This document shows, piece after piece, positions 44,715 through 57,524 of a DNA stretch of 64,000 bases (positions are counted from its first letter, which is position 1; each line of letters opens with the position of its first letter). Below the pieces are notes generated by a model. It saw only the letters and a program-made list of their open reading frames with translations, searched no databases and was not told the DNA's origin. Both the position numbers and the translations under genes were made by a program. The DNA is from an uncultured Vampirovibrio sp. (GTDB lineage Bacteria; Cyanobacteriota; Vampirovibrionia; Gastranaerophilales; Gastranaerophilaceae). The stretch lies in NCBI GenBank assembly GCA_910577395.1, contig CAJTLG010000002.1, forward strand, positions 153,825 through 217,824. The letters run 5' to 3'.

Positions 44715-44746
44715 ATCAGTTATCTCTACCCAATTTTGATAATTTA

Positions 44747-44764
44747 TGCTAAAATCATAACATG
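44747..44764 (+). promoter_or_regulatory. Extended -10 promoter abutting the ATG (leaderless)
   Basis: TGCTAAAAT at 44747-44755 is followed by exactly six bases and the ATG at 44762, the same geometry as at 14805. No Shine-Dalgarno sequence is present. Confidence 0.6.
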
Positions 44765-45505
44765 AAAATTGCAGTTATATCAGATATTCACGGGAACAAA
44801 CTTGCCCTTGATACAGTTTTAGAGGATATTAAAAAAAACGATTGCGACAAAATATTTTGCCTTGGTGATATTGCAATGGCAGGATATGACCCCAATTACA
44901 CTATTGAAAAGTGTATAGAGTTAAACAATATTATGGGGCGTAATTTTGAAATTATTCAAGGAAATACGGATAAAATGATAGCGGATTACTCGGATTCCTG
45001 CTTTTCAAAGGTAATCAAAAGCTCAGCCCCTATGGCACACGCCCTTCGGGATGATATGCTTATCATAAAAAAAGAAAATATTGAATTTTTAAGAAAATTG
45101 CCAGCAAACAAAATGGTAAATGTGACACATAAAAGCAAAACTCTTAAAATTCACCTTGTTCATGGCTCCCCAAGGCGCCAGGATGAAGGGATATCTACCC
45201 GTTTAACGGAAAAAGAAGTGGCGGATGCAACATCAAGGTCATTTTCAGATATTATCTTTTGCGGGCACACACACATCCCTTGCGGCTTTGTGCTTCAATC
45301 AGGAAAACATGTAATAAATGTGGGCAGTATAGGAAGGTCCATGACACCCATTAAAATGCCTGTTTATGCAATATTAAAAATTAACGACAACGGCACATTT
45401 GAAATTGAACATAAATTTTTAGATTACGATAATAAAAAAGTAAGCAGGCTAATAGCAAGCAGGGGCTTTGAAGGTGCTGACGAGCTTGCAAAAATGTTTT
45501 TATAA
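44762..45505 (+). CDS. Calcineurin-like metallophosphoesterase
   Basis: A 247-residue cytoplasmic phosphoesterase. Metal-binding motifs are AVISDIHGNKLAL (Asp8, His10), LGDIAMAGYDP, IIQGNTDKM (N/D), VHGSPR and CGHTHIP. This is the YfcE-like branch with GNTD. Substrate unknown. It is the first gene of a unit with the TPR protein and GT41 enzyme and has no ribosome-binding site. Confidence 0.88.
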   Translation: MKIAVISDIHGNKLALDTVLEDIKKNDCDKIFCLGDIAMAGYDPNYTIEKCIELNNIMGRNFEIIQGNTDKMIADYSDSCFSKVIKSSAPMAHALRDDMLIIKKENIEFLRKLPANKMVNVTHKSKTLKIHLVHGSPRRQDEGISTRLTEKEVADATSRSFSDIIFCGHTHIPCGFVLQSGKHVINVGSIGRSMTPIKMPVYAILKINDNGTFEIEHKFLDYDNKKVSRLIASRGFEGADELAKMFL

Positions 45506-45532
45506 ATAACACTTAAATTAGAGGATAAATTT

Positions 45533-46717
45533 GTGGATTTAGAGGAATTACACCAAAAAGCATCAGATGCAATGGCGGAAGGAAACAGGGAAAAAGCCGT
45601 TGAATTATATAACAAAATCTTAGAAACAGCCCCCGCTGATGAAATTGCCCACGGACAGCTTATGGATTTATATTTTGATACGGATAAATTCAAATACTAC
45701 CTAACCCGTGCCAATTATAATGTTGTAAACCAAAAATTTGAACATGCCATAAATGATACTAAAAAAGCCTTGAACCTTGATGCAGAATCAATTGATGCAA
45801 GAATAAAGCTTGCAAGGCTATACAGGGTTTCAAACAAAAATCTGAAAGCCATTGATGAATTTAATAAAATTATAGAGCTTGAACCAAAATTAAGAGATGC
45901 ATATTTGGAGCTTATAAACCTCTATATCTTAGAAGATGCTAAGGAAAGCGCAGTTGGTATTGCAAGAAAAGCAGTAAACGAGTTTGAAAATGATACAGAA
46001 TTGAAAAATATTCTTGCCAAATTATATTTTGACCTGGGAATGAACAGTGAAGCGCTGGAAGTGGTTCAGGATAAACCCATGAAAGTTAAAATTTTACTTG
46101 CTGACAGCAAAAACGATGAGGCAAAGGCTATACTGGATAATATGAAAACATCTATGCCAAATATTAAAGAAGCACATGCAGCATACAATTTACTGCTTGC
46201 TGAATATTTTTACAACAAAAATGAATTTAATAACACCTTAAATACAATTGAAGAATATATAAAGCTTTCAGGCCCCGATGCGGTATCTTTTCAGATGAAA
46301 GCCCTTGTCTATGAGGCTAAAAATGATGGCTTTATGGCAAGTGTAAACTGGGGTTACATGAAAAAGGCGCAGAGTAAAAATGATGAAGCTGTTGTAGAAT
46401 TTAACCACGCACACAGCCTTAATAAAAAAGACAAAAATGTGCTTATAGAGCTTGCAAATTTGTATATGAATTTGGGTGAAAAATATACATCAATGGATTT
46501 TTGGAATGCTGTATATGAGCTTGATAACGATGAACATGCAAAAAATATACTGGGTGAATTTTACTTTAATGAAGGTGACTACGCAATGGCCGAAAAATAT
46601 GGCAAATACAGAGAAACAAAAGGACAGAATAATACTGCAGACAAAAATTATGCAGAAGCCGCAGAAGAAGATGAAGGCCTGATTGAAAAGATAATACGTA
46701 TTTTTACTAAAAAATAA
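45533..46717 (+). CDS. TPR-repeat protein
   Basis: A 394-residue soluble protein built of about eight to nine tetratricopeptide repeats (for example ASDAMAEGNREKAVELYNKIL, EHAINDTKKALNLDAESIDARIKLARL, LKAIDEFNKIIELEPKLRDAYLELINLY). The start is GTG at 45533 with GAGG upstream. No catalytic domain. It is 21 nt before the GT41 gene and may supply partners or substrates to it. Confidence 0.85.
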   Translation: MDLEELHQKASDAMAEGNREKAVELYNKILETAPADEIAHGQLMDLYFDTDKFKYYLTRANYNVVNQKFEHAINDTKKALNLDAESIDARIKLARLYRVSNKNLKAIDEFNKIIELEPKLRDAYLELINLYILEDAKESAVGIARKAVNEFENDTELKNILAKLYFDLGMNSEALEVVQDKPMKVKILLADSKNDEAKAILDNMKTSMPNIKEAHAAYNLLLAEYFYNKNEFNNTLNTIEEYIKLSGPDAVSFQMKALVYEAKNDGFMASVNWGYMKKAQSKNDEAVVEFNHAHSLNKKDKNVLIELANLYMNLGEKYTSMDFWNAVYELDNDEHAKNILGEFYFNEGDYAMAEKYGKYRETKGQNNTADKNYAEAAEEDEGLIEKIIRIFTKK

Positions 46718-46738
46718 AAGAATAAGCGAACGGAAAGT

Positions 46739-48721
46739 ATGAATAATAGCGAAAAGATGAACCCTGCCAACAAAGACAGCTGGTTTAAAATATTTAAATC
46801 TTATGTCAATGTGTGCAGCAAATTTTACGAAGATAAAAAATATGATGAATGCATAGAACTTGGAAGAGAAACTGTAGAAATCTATGAACAGCTTGTCGGG
46901 CAATTAAAATCAGAGCGTATTTTAAAACGTGCGGATTTAGAGATTGCACAAAACAAATTTAGTGATAATGAAAAAGCTAAAAACTTTCAAAACACAAAAT
47001 ACAAAGAGCTTGAAACCATAAAAACCCTTTGCGCGTATATAGCACTTTCATACAGAAATAAAGCAGAAGAAGCATATAGCGCAAAAGATTATATGAAGGC
47101 CTTAAAGCTTTCAAAACAAGCGCTTTTATACAGCCCCACAGAGGTGCTTGTTAATTTCACACTTGCAAAAACGCTCGTTATGTTAAAAGCAAACAAAGAG
47201 GCGGCTGATGCATATGAAACCGTTATGCGGTATGACAAAAATTATAACGAAGGCAGAAGGCTGCTCGCCGAATTATATAAATCTAATGACTTGCAAGATT
47301 ATGATAAATGCATATTAAATTATTCAAGATATCTTAAAGAAGCAAAAGACGATAAAAATTCCTGGTATCATTATTCAGGGCAATGCTATAAACTTGGCCT
47401 GCATGAAGAATGTAAAAAAGCCTGCGAACAGGTAATGAAACTTAATCCGACATTTTATAACAGTATAATCGTTTATATGCTAAATCTTCTTAAGATTGAC
47501 GGTTATGACCAAAAGTCAATAAACAGAATAACGCACAGACTTGTTGAAAAATATATAAAAGCCACAGGTATCAAAAAATACGTATTTGATTTTGAAAAAC
47601 GGAATAAAGACCCAAACAGAAAATTAAAAATAGGATATCTTTCTTCCGATTTATATAACCACGTTGTATCAAGATTTTTAGTACCCATTATTGAACATCA
47701 CAATAAAGAAAAATTTGAAATTTTTATGTACACGGTTACCAGTAAACGGGACAGTGTGACCGAAAAATACCAAAAAGCGGCAGACCATTTTGAAAGTTGC
47801 CATCAGATGACAAATGATGAATTGGCAAAGAAAATCTATGATGATAAGATAGACATTCTTATTGATTTAAACGGACACACAGGTGATGCAAGAACAATTA
47901 TTATGGCGCAAAAACCAGCCCCAATACAGGGTGTATATCTTGGCTATCCAAACACATCCGGTATAGATACCGTTGATTATATTCTAACCGATAAAGATAC
48001 GATACTCCCTGGTGAAGAATGTTTCTATACGGAAAAACCCGCATACATTGATGCGGGCTATGAAGTTATAAATCCGGATTATAGCACATTGCCGGAAATT
48101 ACAGAAGCGCCTTACATTAAAAATAAATATGTAACAATGGGTGTATTCAATGCCACAGCAAAAGTAACCGAAGAAATGATTAAAATTTGGGCTTATATAT
48201 TAAAAAATACAAAAAAATCAAAAATCTTGTTCCAATACATTAATCACTATACGGAAGAAAATCAAAAACGCATATTGGCTGAATTTGAAAAGTACGGAAT
48301 CAAAAAAGACAGAGTTATGTTCCTCGGAAGGGCGCAAAGTTCACACTATGACAGTATTGCAAAGGCTGATTTTGCACTTGATACTTTCCCGTATTCGGGT
48401 ACCGGCACAACAATGGACTGCATTTTAATGGGCCTGCCAATTGTGTGTGTTGAAGGATACCATTCAACAAGTCGCCCCACAGGTAGAATTTTAAGAGCAA
48501 TCAATGAAGAGGCTCTTATCTCTGAAGATTTTAATGGTTATGCGCAAACTGCAATAAACCTAATTAAAAATCCTGCACTAATTTCAAAATACAGAAGCAA
48601 ATTAAGAAACAAACTGCAATCATCCAAACTAACGGATTACGAAGGCTTCACGCGTTCTCTTGAAAATACATACAAAAAAATGTGGGAAGATTATTGCAGT
48701 TCAAAATTATCTATAGAATAA
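46739..48721 (+). CDS. GT41-family (O-GlcNAc transferase/SPINDLY-like) glycosyltransferase
   Basis: A 660-residue cytoplasmic protein. Residues 20-290 are TPR-like helices. The GT41 domain (from about 295) shows LKIGYLSSDLYNHVVSRF, DILIDLNGHTGDAR (His near 379), GVYLGYPNTSGIDTVDYILTD, GVFNATAKVTEEMIKIWAYIL (near 467) and DTFPYSGTGTTMDCILMGLPIVCVEG (near 546). Family enzymes attach GlcNAc or fucose to Ser/Thr of proteins; bacterial members modify surface or flagellar proteins. Donor and target here are unknown. It follows the TPR gene by 21 nt. Confidence 0.88.
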   Translation: MNNSEKMNPANKDSWFKIFKSYVNVCSKFYEDKKYDECIELGRETVEIYEQLVGQLKSERILKRADLEIAQNKFSDNEKAKNFQNTKYKELETIKTLCAYIALSYRNKAEEAYSAKDYMKALKLSKQALLYSPTEVLVNFTLAKTLVMLKANKEAADAYETVMRYDKNYNEGRRLLAELYKSNDLQDYDKCILNYSRYLKEAKDDKNSWYHYSGQCYKLGLHEECKKACEQVMKLNPTFYNSIIVYMLNLLKIDGYDQKSINRITHRLVEKYIKATGIKKYVFDFEKRNKDPNRKLKIGYLSSDLYNHVVSRFLVPIIEHHNKEKFEIFMYTVTSKRDSVTEKYQKAADHFESCHQMTNDELAKKIYDDKIDILIDLNGHTGDARTIIMAQKPAPIQGVYLGYPNTSGIDTVDYILTDKDTILPGEECFYTEKPAYIDAGYEVINPDYSTLPEITEAPYIKNKYVTMGVFNATAKVTEEMIKIWAYILKNTKKSKILFQYINHYTEENQKRILAEFEKYGIKKDRVMFLGRAQSSHYDSIAKADFALDTFPYSGTGTTMDCILMGLPIVCVEGYHSTSRPTGRILRAINEEALISEDFNGYAQTAINLIKNPALISKYRSKLRNKLQSSKLTDYEGFTRSLENTYKKMWEDYCSSKLSIE

Positions 48722-48741
48722 CTTTAAAAGGAGAGTTTTTT

Positions 48742-49035
48742 ATGAAAAAGAGTTTACTTGTATTAATGATTTTTGGAATGCTTATGACATTTATACCGGC
48801 AGATGCTAAACCCGCAGGCACCCATGGCACCAATGGCGAAGTATCAGGAAGATCTGTAGGGGCTGCTGCATTATCACTTTTTATCTGGCCCGGTATAGGA
48901 CAGGCAGTTAATAAAAATGAAAACAAGAAAAACATAACTCACGCAGTGCTTGGTCTTACAGGGATTTTTAGAATTTGGTCCTGCTATGATGCCCTTGTAG
49001 ACAGACGCGGCGGCGTTTGGGAAAATAGAATCTAG
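48742..49035 (+). CDS. Small exported protein with hydrophobic stretch
   Basis: About 97 residues: a signal peptide (MKKSLLVLMIFGMLMTFIPADA), then GEVSGRSVGAAALSLFIWPGIGQAVNKNENKK and ITHAVLGLTGIFRIWSCYDALV, which look like short membrane or amphipathic segments. ATG at 48742 with AAAAGGAGAG upstream is the clear start. I recall similar small proteins in Gastranaerophilales but no function. It ends the phosphoesterase-TPR-GT41 unit before a strong terminator. Confidence 0.7.
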   Translation: MKKSLLVLMIFGMLMTFIPADAKPAGTHGTNGEVSGRSVGAAALSLFIWPGIGQAVNKNENKKNITHAVLGLTGIFRIWSCYDALVDRRGGVWENRI

Positions 49036-49071
49036 TATCTGTACTAATATTGATGTATTTTAACACACTTA

Positions 49072-49111
49072 TAAAAGCGGCAATTCTTTATATAGAATTG
49101 CCGCTTTTATC
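49072..49111. terminator. Bidirectional rho-independent terminator
   Basis: AAAAGCGGCAATTCT and AGAATTGCCGCTTTT form a 15-bp stem with loop TTATAT. It separates the plus-strand 48742 gene from the convergent SMR gene. Confidence 0.88.
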
Positions 49112-49134
49112 GTATTGATGCTATCTAAAACATT

Positions 49135-49449
49135 TCAGGCTGCAAGTTTCAAGCCCGCAGTACCGATAATAATAAACAAAATTGAAACCACTTTTAATAA
49201 GCTTACGGATTCATGGAAAACCGTCATCCCTATCACACTTACAAGTAAAACCCCGACTGCCGCCCAAATAGCATATGCAATACTCACATCAATAGTTTTC
49301 AGCGCAAAAGATAAGAATAAAAAACAAAACACATAAGAAACTATAGCCGCAAGCGACGGCAACAAAACAGAAAACCCGCTTGATAATTTTAAAGCTATTG
49401 TGCCGCATGTTTCAAACACTATTGCAAGTATCAAAAAAATCCAATTCAT
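49135..49449 (-). CDS. SMR-family small multidrug transporter
   Basis: A 104-residue, four-helix transporter of the EmrE/SugE group. It starts MNWIFLILAIVFETCGTIALK, where Glu13 is the proton/drug-binding residue, then AYAIWAAVGVLLVSVIGM and SLLKVVSILFIIIGTAGLKL. It exports cations or guanidinium-type compounds; which cannot be told. GAAGGAAAAAT precedes the ATG at 49449. A longer reading from 49581 would add an implausible leader. Confidence 0.9.
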   Translation of the reverse strand: MNWIFLILAIVFETCGTIALKLSSGFSVLLPSLAAIVSYVFCFLFLSFALKTIDVSIAYAIWAAVGVLLVSVIGMTVFHESVSLLKVVSILFIIIGTAGLKLAA

Positions 49450-49581
49450 ATTTTTCCTTCTATATACTCTACAATACAAATATAACAGCTTTTCCGCCAA
49501 CTTGAAACAACCAAAATTATTTTGTATAAAATCAAAACTTATGCGCAAAATATAATATGGTTTACAGTACAACATCTGCAT

Positions 49582-49956
49582 TTAAACTTTTGAAATCAAA
49601 TATCCAAAATATGTAAATAATAACCCAAAAACAATACTTAAAAACATATACAATAAAGAAGTGGTGACTTTGCCAGATTTTATAAGTTCAAACATTTCAA
49701 GATTAAATGTGGAAAATGTAGTTAAACCACCCAAAAACCCAACCACAATAAATATCTTTAAAATTTCAGACAACATTTCTGTTTTATTCAATACATACCC
49801 AAATATAATCCCAATTAATAGACACCCAAAAATATTAACAAAAAATGTACCAAAAATTGGTGTCATAAAATATTTTTTAGACAGAACGGATACGGCAAAC
49901 CTTAACATTGCACCAATACCACCACCGATAAAAACTGAAAGAAATTTATAAAACAT
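49582..49956 (-). CDS. crcB: Fluoride channel FluC/CrcB
   Basis: A 124-residue, four-helix protein that exports fluoride. Family motifs are FIGGGIGAMLRFAVS, GTFFVNIFGCLLIGI and GFLGGLTTFSTFNLEM. No fluoride riboswitch is apparent upstream, where the 5' region is only about 20 nt after the rRNA terminator. A -10-like TATAAT at 49966-49971 lies 9 nt from the ATG. Confidence 0.93.
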   Translation of the reverse strand: MFYKFLSVFIGGGIGAMLRFAVSVLSKKYFMTPIFGTFFVNIFGCLLIGIIFGYVLNKTEMLSEILKIFIVVGFLGGLTTFSTFNLEMFELIKSGKVTTSLLYMFLSIVFGLLFTYFGYLISKV

Positions 49957-49975
49957 ACTTGTATTATTATATACT

Positions 49976-50010
49976 AAAAATGGAGCCTGATAAATTCTGA
50001 CTCCATTTTT
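49976..50010 (-). terminator. rRNA operon terminator
   Basis: AAAAATGGAG (49976-49985) and CTCCATTTTT (50001-50010) form a 10-bp stem with a T run, 16 nt beyond the 3' end of 5S rRNA on the minus strand. Confidence 0.8.
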
Positions 50011-50025
50011 GTTTTAAATATAGAA

Positions 50026-50140
50026 TCCGGCAGCTACTTATCTTCCCAGGAGGCTACCCTCCAAGTATTGTCAGCGCAAGCAGTCTTTACGACCGTGTTC
50101 GGGATGGGAACGGGTGGGATCCTGCCGCCTGGCCACCGGA
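50026..50140 (-). rRNA. rrf: 5S ribosomal RNA
   Basis: About 115 nt, minus strand. The sequence has the terminal stem TCCGG/CCGGA and the internal GATCCCACCCGTTCCCATCC and CCGAACACGGTCGTAAAGAC stretches typical of 5S. It follows 23S by about 160 nt. Confidence 0.93.
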
Positions 50141-50301
50141 AAATCTTTTAATTTTCCTTAATTTACATAAAACCTATGAAATTAGAAAATGTACAATCAC
50201 CTTTTAAAAGGTTCTGGGTTGTTGCACTCTGAAAGTTGCATAACGATATAAAAAACCATTGTATTTTCTCTACTAACGACTATCATACGATTGCCGTTTT
50301 C
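50141..50301 (-). other. 23S-5S spacer
   Basis: A 161-bp AT-rich spacer. I see no tRNA in it. Confidence 0.7.
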
Positions 50302-53304
<3,003 letters not shown>

Positions 53305-53617
53305 TGATTTCAATTTTGATAAAATCAAAACTAAAATTTATGGTTATCTAATACATTGGTTTGTACGCTTATAATATATTGATAAAGTTTATCTCGATAT
53401 TACTTGCGCTTATATCATTATGCAATTTTCAATGTGCAACATTCAGTATTATTTAAACACTGAAGACAAAATAACTTTTTACAAACAACACATACCTGCT
53501 GATTTTAATACCTTGACTGATTTCAAAAACAAGAACTAAAAATAAACCAATCTTTATAACGGTATCGACCTTGGGATGAACGGTTTAATACGTCTTAAAG
53601 ACTACCGTTAATCTCCC
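53305..53617 (-). other. 16S-23S spacer without tRNA genes
   Basis: A 313-bp AT-rich spacer. Neither tRNA-Ile nor tRNA-Ala, common here, can be found; only AT-rich sequence and possible processing stems (AACGGTAGTCTTTAAGACG). Confidence 0.8.
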
Positions 53618-55140
<1,523 letters not shown>

Positions 55141-55368
55141 GTCAGAAATTTATGTCTGACACTTCGAAAAGAAGTGATTGACTCAAAATAAAGTTGTCCG
55201 TTGTTTTTAAAAAAATCAACAGGTATTTGTCGTTTGTAAATTGTGTTATTCTGTTTTCAATGTTCAAAACTAACTTTTTTCTTGCGAATAGTCCAGCAAA
55301 AAACTGCTTAATTAATTCCCGAACCATTCCTTACTAAATCTTGGCACTTTTGAATTCGTGCCGTAATT
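55141..55368 (-). other. rRNA leader
   Basis: The transcribed leader upstream of 16S. A short hairpin, GTCAGA/TCTGAC (55141-55160), directly precedes 16S and may be a processing signal. Confidence 0.6.
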
Positions 55369-55399
55369 AGTATACTAACATCTCAATATTTATTGTCAA
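55369..55399 (-). promoter_or_regulatory. rRNA promoter P2
   Basis: On the minus strand TTGACA (55394-55399) and TATACT (55369-55374) are 19 bp apart; TAGTAT, three bases earlier, gives 16. It lies about 230 nt before 16S. Confidence 0.65.
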
Positions 55400-55548
55400 G
55401 CGATTTTTCAAAAAATATTTTTTGATAAGTTGTATAAGCCAAGAAGATTAAAACCTTCTAATCGCTCAACCTTTCGTTTGTTAATGTTTCTATTGAGAAT
55501 GTACTTAGTTCTTTTGGCAATTCATCCGGTGGACCAACCGCCTTACTG

Positions 55549-55576
55549 ATGTTAACACTTCAATTTTTAATGTCAA
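55549..55576 (-). promoter_or_regulatory. rRNA promoter P1
   Basis: On the minus strand TTGACA (55571-55576) and TAACAT (55549-55554) are 16 bp apart. A/T-rich sequence upstream (55577-55700) could act as an UP element. With P2 it forms a tandem pair typical of rRNA operons. Confidence 0.55.
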
Positions 55577-55707
55577 GAACTTTTTCTTATTTGTTTTTGA
55601 AGTCGTATTAAATTTTGAATGTGCTTCATCCGTAACTACTAATTTAAAACAAATAAAAATTTTTTCAAGCGTTTTTTTCTGTTTTTTTACCAAAACTTTT
55701 ACAAAAC

Positions 55708-56541
55708 TTAAACAAAATCGGCTGAAACCCCGTAGTGTACGGTTTTTAGATTTTCAATTATAAGATAATCATTCCCCAGTTTTTCTTTAATGCCGGACTC
55801 TAAAAATGCACTTTTGCAAAAGAAAGTCGGCCCGGAACCGGACATTTGAAACCCTAAGTCATGCAGAAATTGCACCTCCCTATGATGCGACAATAATGCA
55901 AATTCAAGGTCGTTAGGCAGATTGGAAACCGTTTCGTCAAGCTCGTCAAACCTTTGGTAGGCTTCTTTTGCGGATATTTTTAAATTTTTGGGCTTAATTA
56001 ATGTTATTGGCATGTTTTTATATTCATCCTCATTTTCAACATCAAAAAGCACTTCACCTCTGCCTTTGCAGCGTTTCGCACCGCCATAATAACAAAAATT
56101 TAAATCCGACCCCAGGCTAATTAAAATCTGATTAATTTTGTGTTCATTTAACGGGTAATTATATATCTTATTAAGCCCGAAAACCACGGCTGCAGCATCT
56201 GTTGAACCGCCTGCAAGACCGGCTGCTACAGGTATATTTTTTTCTATATATATATTTATATTCTCTTTGTTGCAAACAGAATTACAAACAGCATCTCTAA
56301 ACGCCGCAGCAGCCTTGTATGCAATATTTGAAGAGTTATTTGGTATTTCAGATGAATTGGATAAAATATTTATAACTCCATGCCCGCCAAAAGAGCATGG
56401 CACGGTTTCAATATATATATAATCAAACAAATCAATGGCACACATTATACTATCTATCGGGTGAAAACCGTCAGGACGAACCTTATCAACTTTTAGGGTC
56501 ATGTTTATTTTTGCGGGCGCCGCAACTTTAATCTTTGCCAT
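55708..56541 (-). CDS. ispE: 4-diphosphocytidyl-2-C-methyl-D-erythritol kinase
   Basis: A 277-residue GHMP kinase of the MEP pathway. It has the N-terminal APAKINMTLKV, DGFHPIDSIM, the ATP loop IPVAAGLAGGSTDAAA and the late FQMSGSGPTFFC. The stretch SLGSDLNFCYYGG replaces the usual GADVPFF. It lies 3 nt after rsmA and is co-transcribed with it, as in many bacteria. Confidence 0.95.
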   Translation of the reverse strand: MAKIKVAAPAKINMTLKVDKVRPDGFHPIDSIMCAIDLFDYIYIETVPCSFGGHGVINILSNSSEIPNNSSNIAYKAAAAFRDAVCNSVCNKENINIYIEKNIPVAAGLAGGSTDAAAVVFGLNKIYNYPLNEHKINQILISLGSDLNFCYYGGAKRCKGRGEVLFDVENEDEYKNMPITLIKPKNLKISAKEAYQRFDELDETVSNLPNDLEFALLSHHREVQFLHDLGFQMSGSGPTFFCKSAFLESGIKEKLGNDYLIIENLKTVHYGVSADFV

Positions 56542-56544
56542 GCC

Positions 56545-57435
56545 TTATATGCTCCCTTTTTCATTATTATATTTATATAACGCTTTTGAAAGATTATAAA
56601 AATCTTGAATTGAAAGCTTTTCCCCGCGTATTTGTAAATCAAAACCTGCCTCTTCAAGCGCTTTTTCGACATTTTTAAACCCTGCATTTAAAAGAGAATT
56701 TTTAATATTTTTACGCCTTTGAAGAAACGCGGCTTTTATTGTTTTTTTGAGGTAAGGAGTAATCTCGCATTTTGATTTATCATTGATTTTTATTCTGACA
56801 AGAGCGCTATCCACCTTTGGAACAGGAGAAAAGCTTTTTTTGTGCACATTTTCAATAATTTCTGTATCCGCCCAAAAATTAGAAAGAATGCTCAGCAGAC
56901 CATATTCTTTATTTTGTGCTTTCTCATCTGCAACAATCCTTCTTGCAACTTCATATTGCACCATTAAAATAATTTCATCAACCATGCCTCTGTTTTGATT
57001 ATTGATTTCATCAATCTCTCCAAGCAAATGCGCAATAATCGGAGTTGTAATGTAATAAGGAATGTTTGCGGCAATTTTAATTTTCCTGCCGGTATTGAAT
57101 TCTTCCTGAAAAATATCCTTTAAATTGATTTTTAAAATATCATTGTGTATAAGCTGAAAATTTTCGTACCCGCCAAGATTTTTTTCAAGAATTTTTATGG
57201 CATCATCATCAAGTTCAACCGCAACAACTTTTTTTGCCGAAGTAACAAGTTTTTCCGTTACAAACCCCAGGCCGGGGCCAATCTCAAGCACAATATCATC
57301 ACTATTAATATTGGATATAATCTTATCCACAACCTTAGGATTGATTAAAAAATTCTGCCCCAGGCGTTTTTTCGCCCGAAATTTCTTCGCTCTTAAAAAA
57401 TAATCCTGAGCCCTTACATTATTTAAAATATCCAT
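56545..57435 (-). CDS. rsmA: 16S rRNA (adenine1518-N6/adenine1519-N6)-dimethyltransferase
   Basis: A 296-residue KsgA methyltransferase. It shows KRLGQNFLINPKVVDKI, the SAM loop VLEIGPGLGFVTEKL, LIHNDILKI, the catalytic NIPYYITTPII and FSPVPKVDSALV. It dimethylates two adenines near the 16S 3' end. The ATG at 57435 has no Shine-Dalgarno sequence but an extended -10 box seven nt upstream. Confidence 0.97.
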   Translation of the reverse strand: MDILNNVRAQDYFLRAKKFRAKKRLGQNFLINPKVVDKIISNINSDDIVLEIGPGLGFVTEKLVTSAKKVVAVELDDDAIKILEKNLGGYENFQLIHNDILKINLKDIFQEEFNTGRKIKIAANIPYYITTPIIAHLLGEIDEINNQNRGMVDEIILMVQYEVARRIVADEKAQNKEYGLLSILSNFWADTEIIENVHKKSFSPVPKVDSALVRIKINDKSKCEITPYLKKTIKAAFLQRRKNIKNSLLNAGFKNVEKALEEAGFDLQIRGEKLSIQDFYNLSKALYKYNNEKGSI

Positions 57436-57451
57436 AAAAATTATTATAGCA
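57433..57451 (-). promoter_or_regulatory. Extended -10 promoter abutting the rsmA ATG (leaderless)
   Basis: On the minus strand TGCTATAAT (57443-57451) is followed by seven bases and the ATG at 57435. The predicted +1 is within one base of the start codon. Confidence 0.6.
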
Positions 57452-57506
57452 AAAATAATTATTCGGATGCGTTATCCTATATATCAAATGTTTAAAACAA
57501 ACTTTG

Positions 57507-57524
57507 TGGTAATATCATTTTATG
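57507..57524 (+). promoter_or_regulatory. Extended -10 promoter abutting the ATG (leaderless)
   Basis: TGGTAATAT (57507-57515), six bases, then the ATG at 57522, with no Shine-Dalgarno sequence. It is divergent from the rsmA promoter. Confidence 0.55.

Noticed and set aside
49957..49975. Possible fluoride riboswitch before crcB
   Set aside because: Only about 20 nt separate the ATG from the rRNA terminator, and I see no riboswitch-like structure.
53305..53617. tRNA genes in the rRNA spacer
   Set aside because: No cloverleaf or TTCRA arm was found on either strand.
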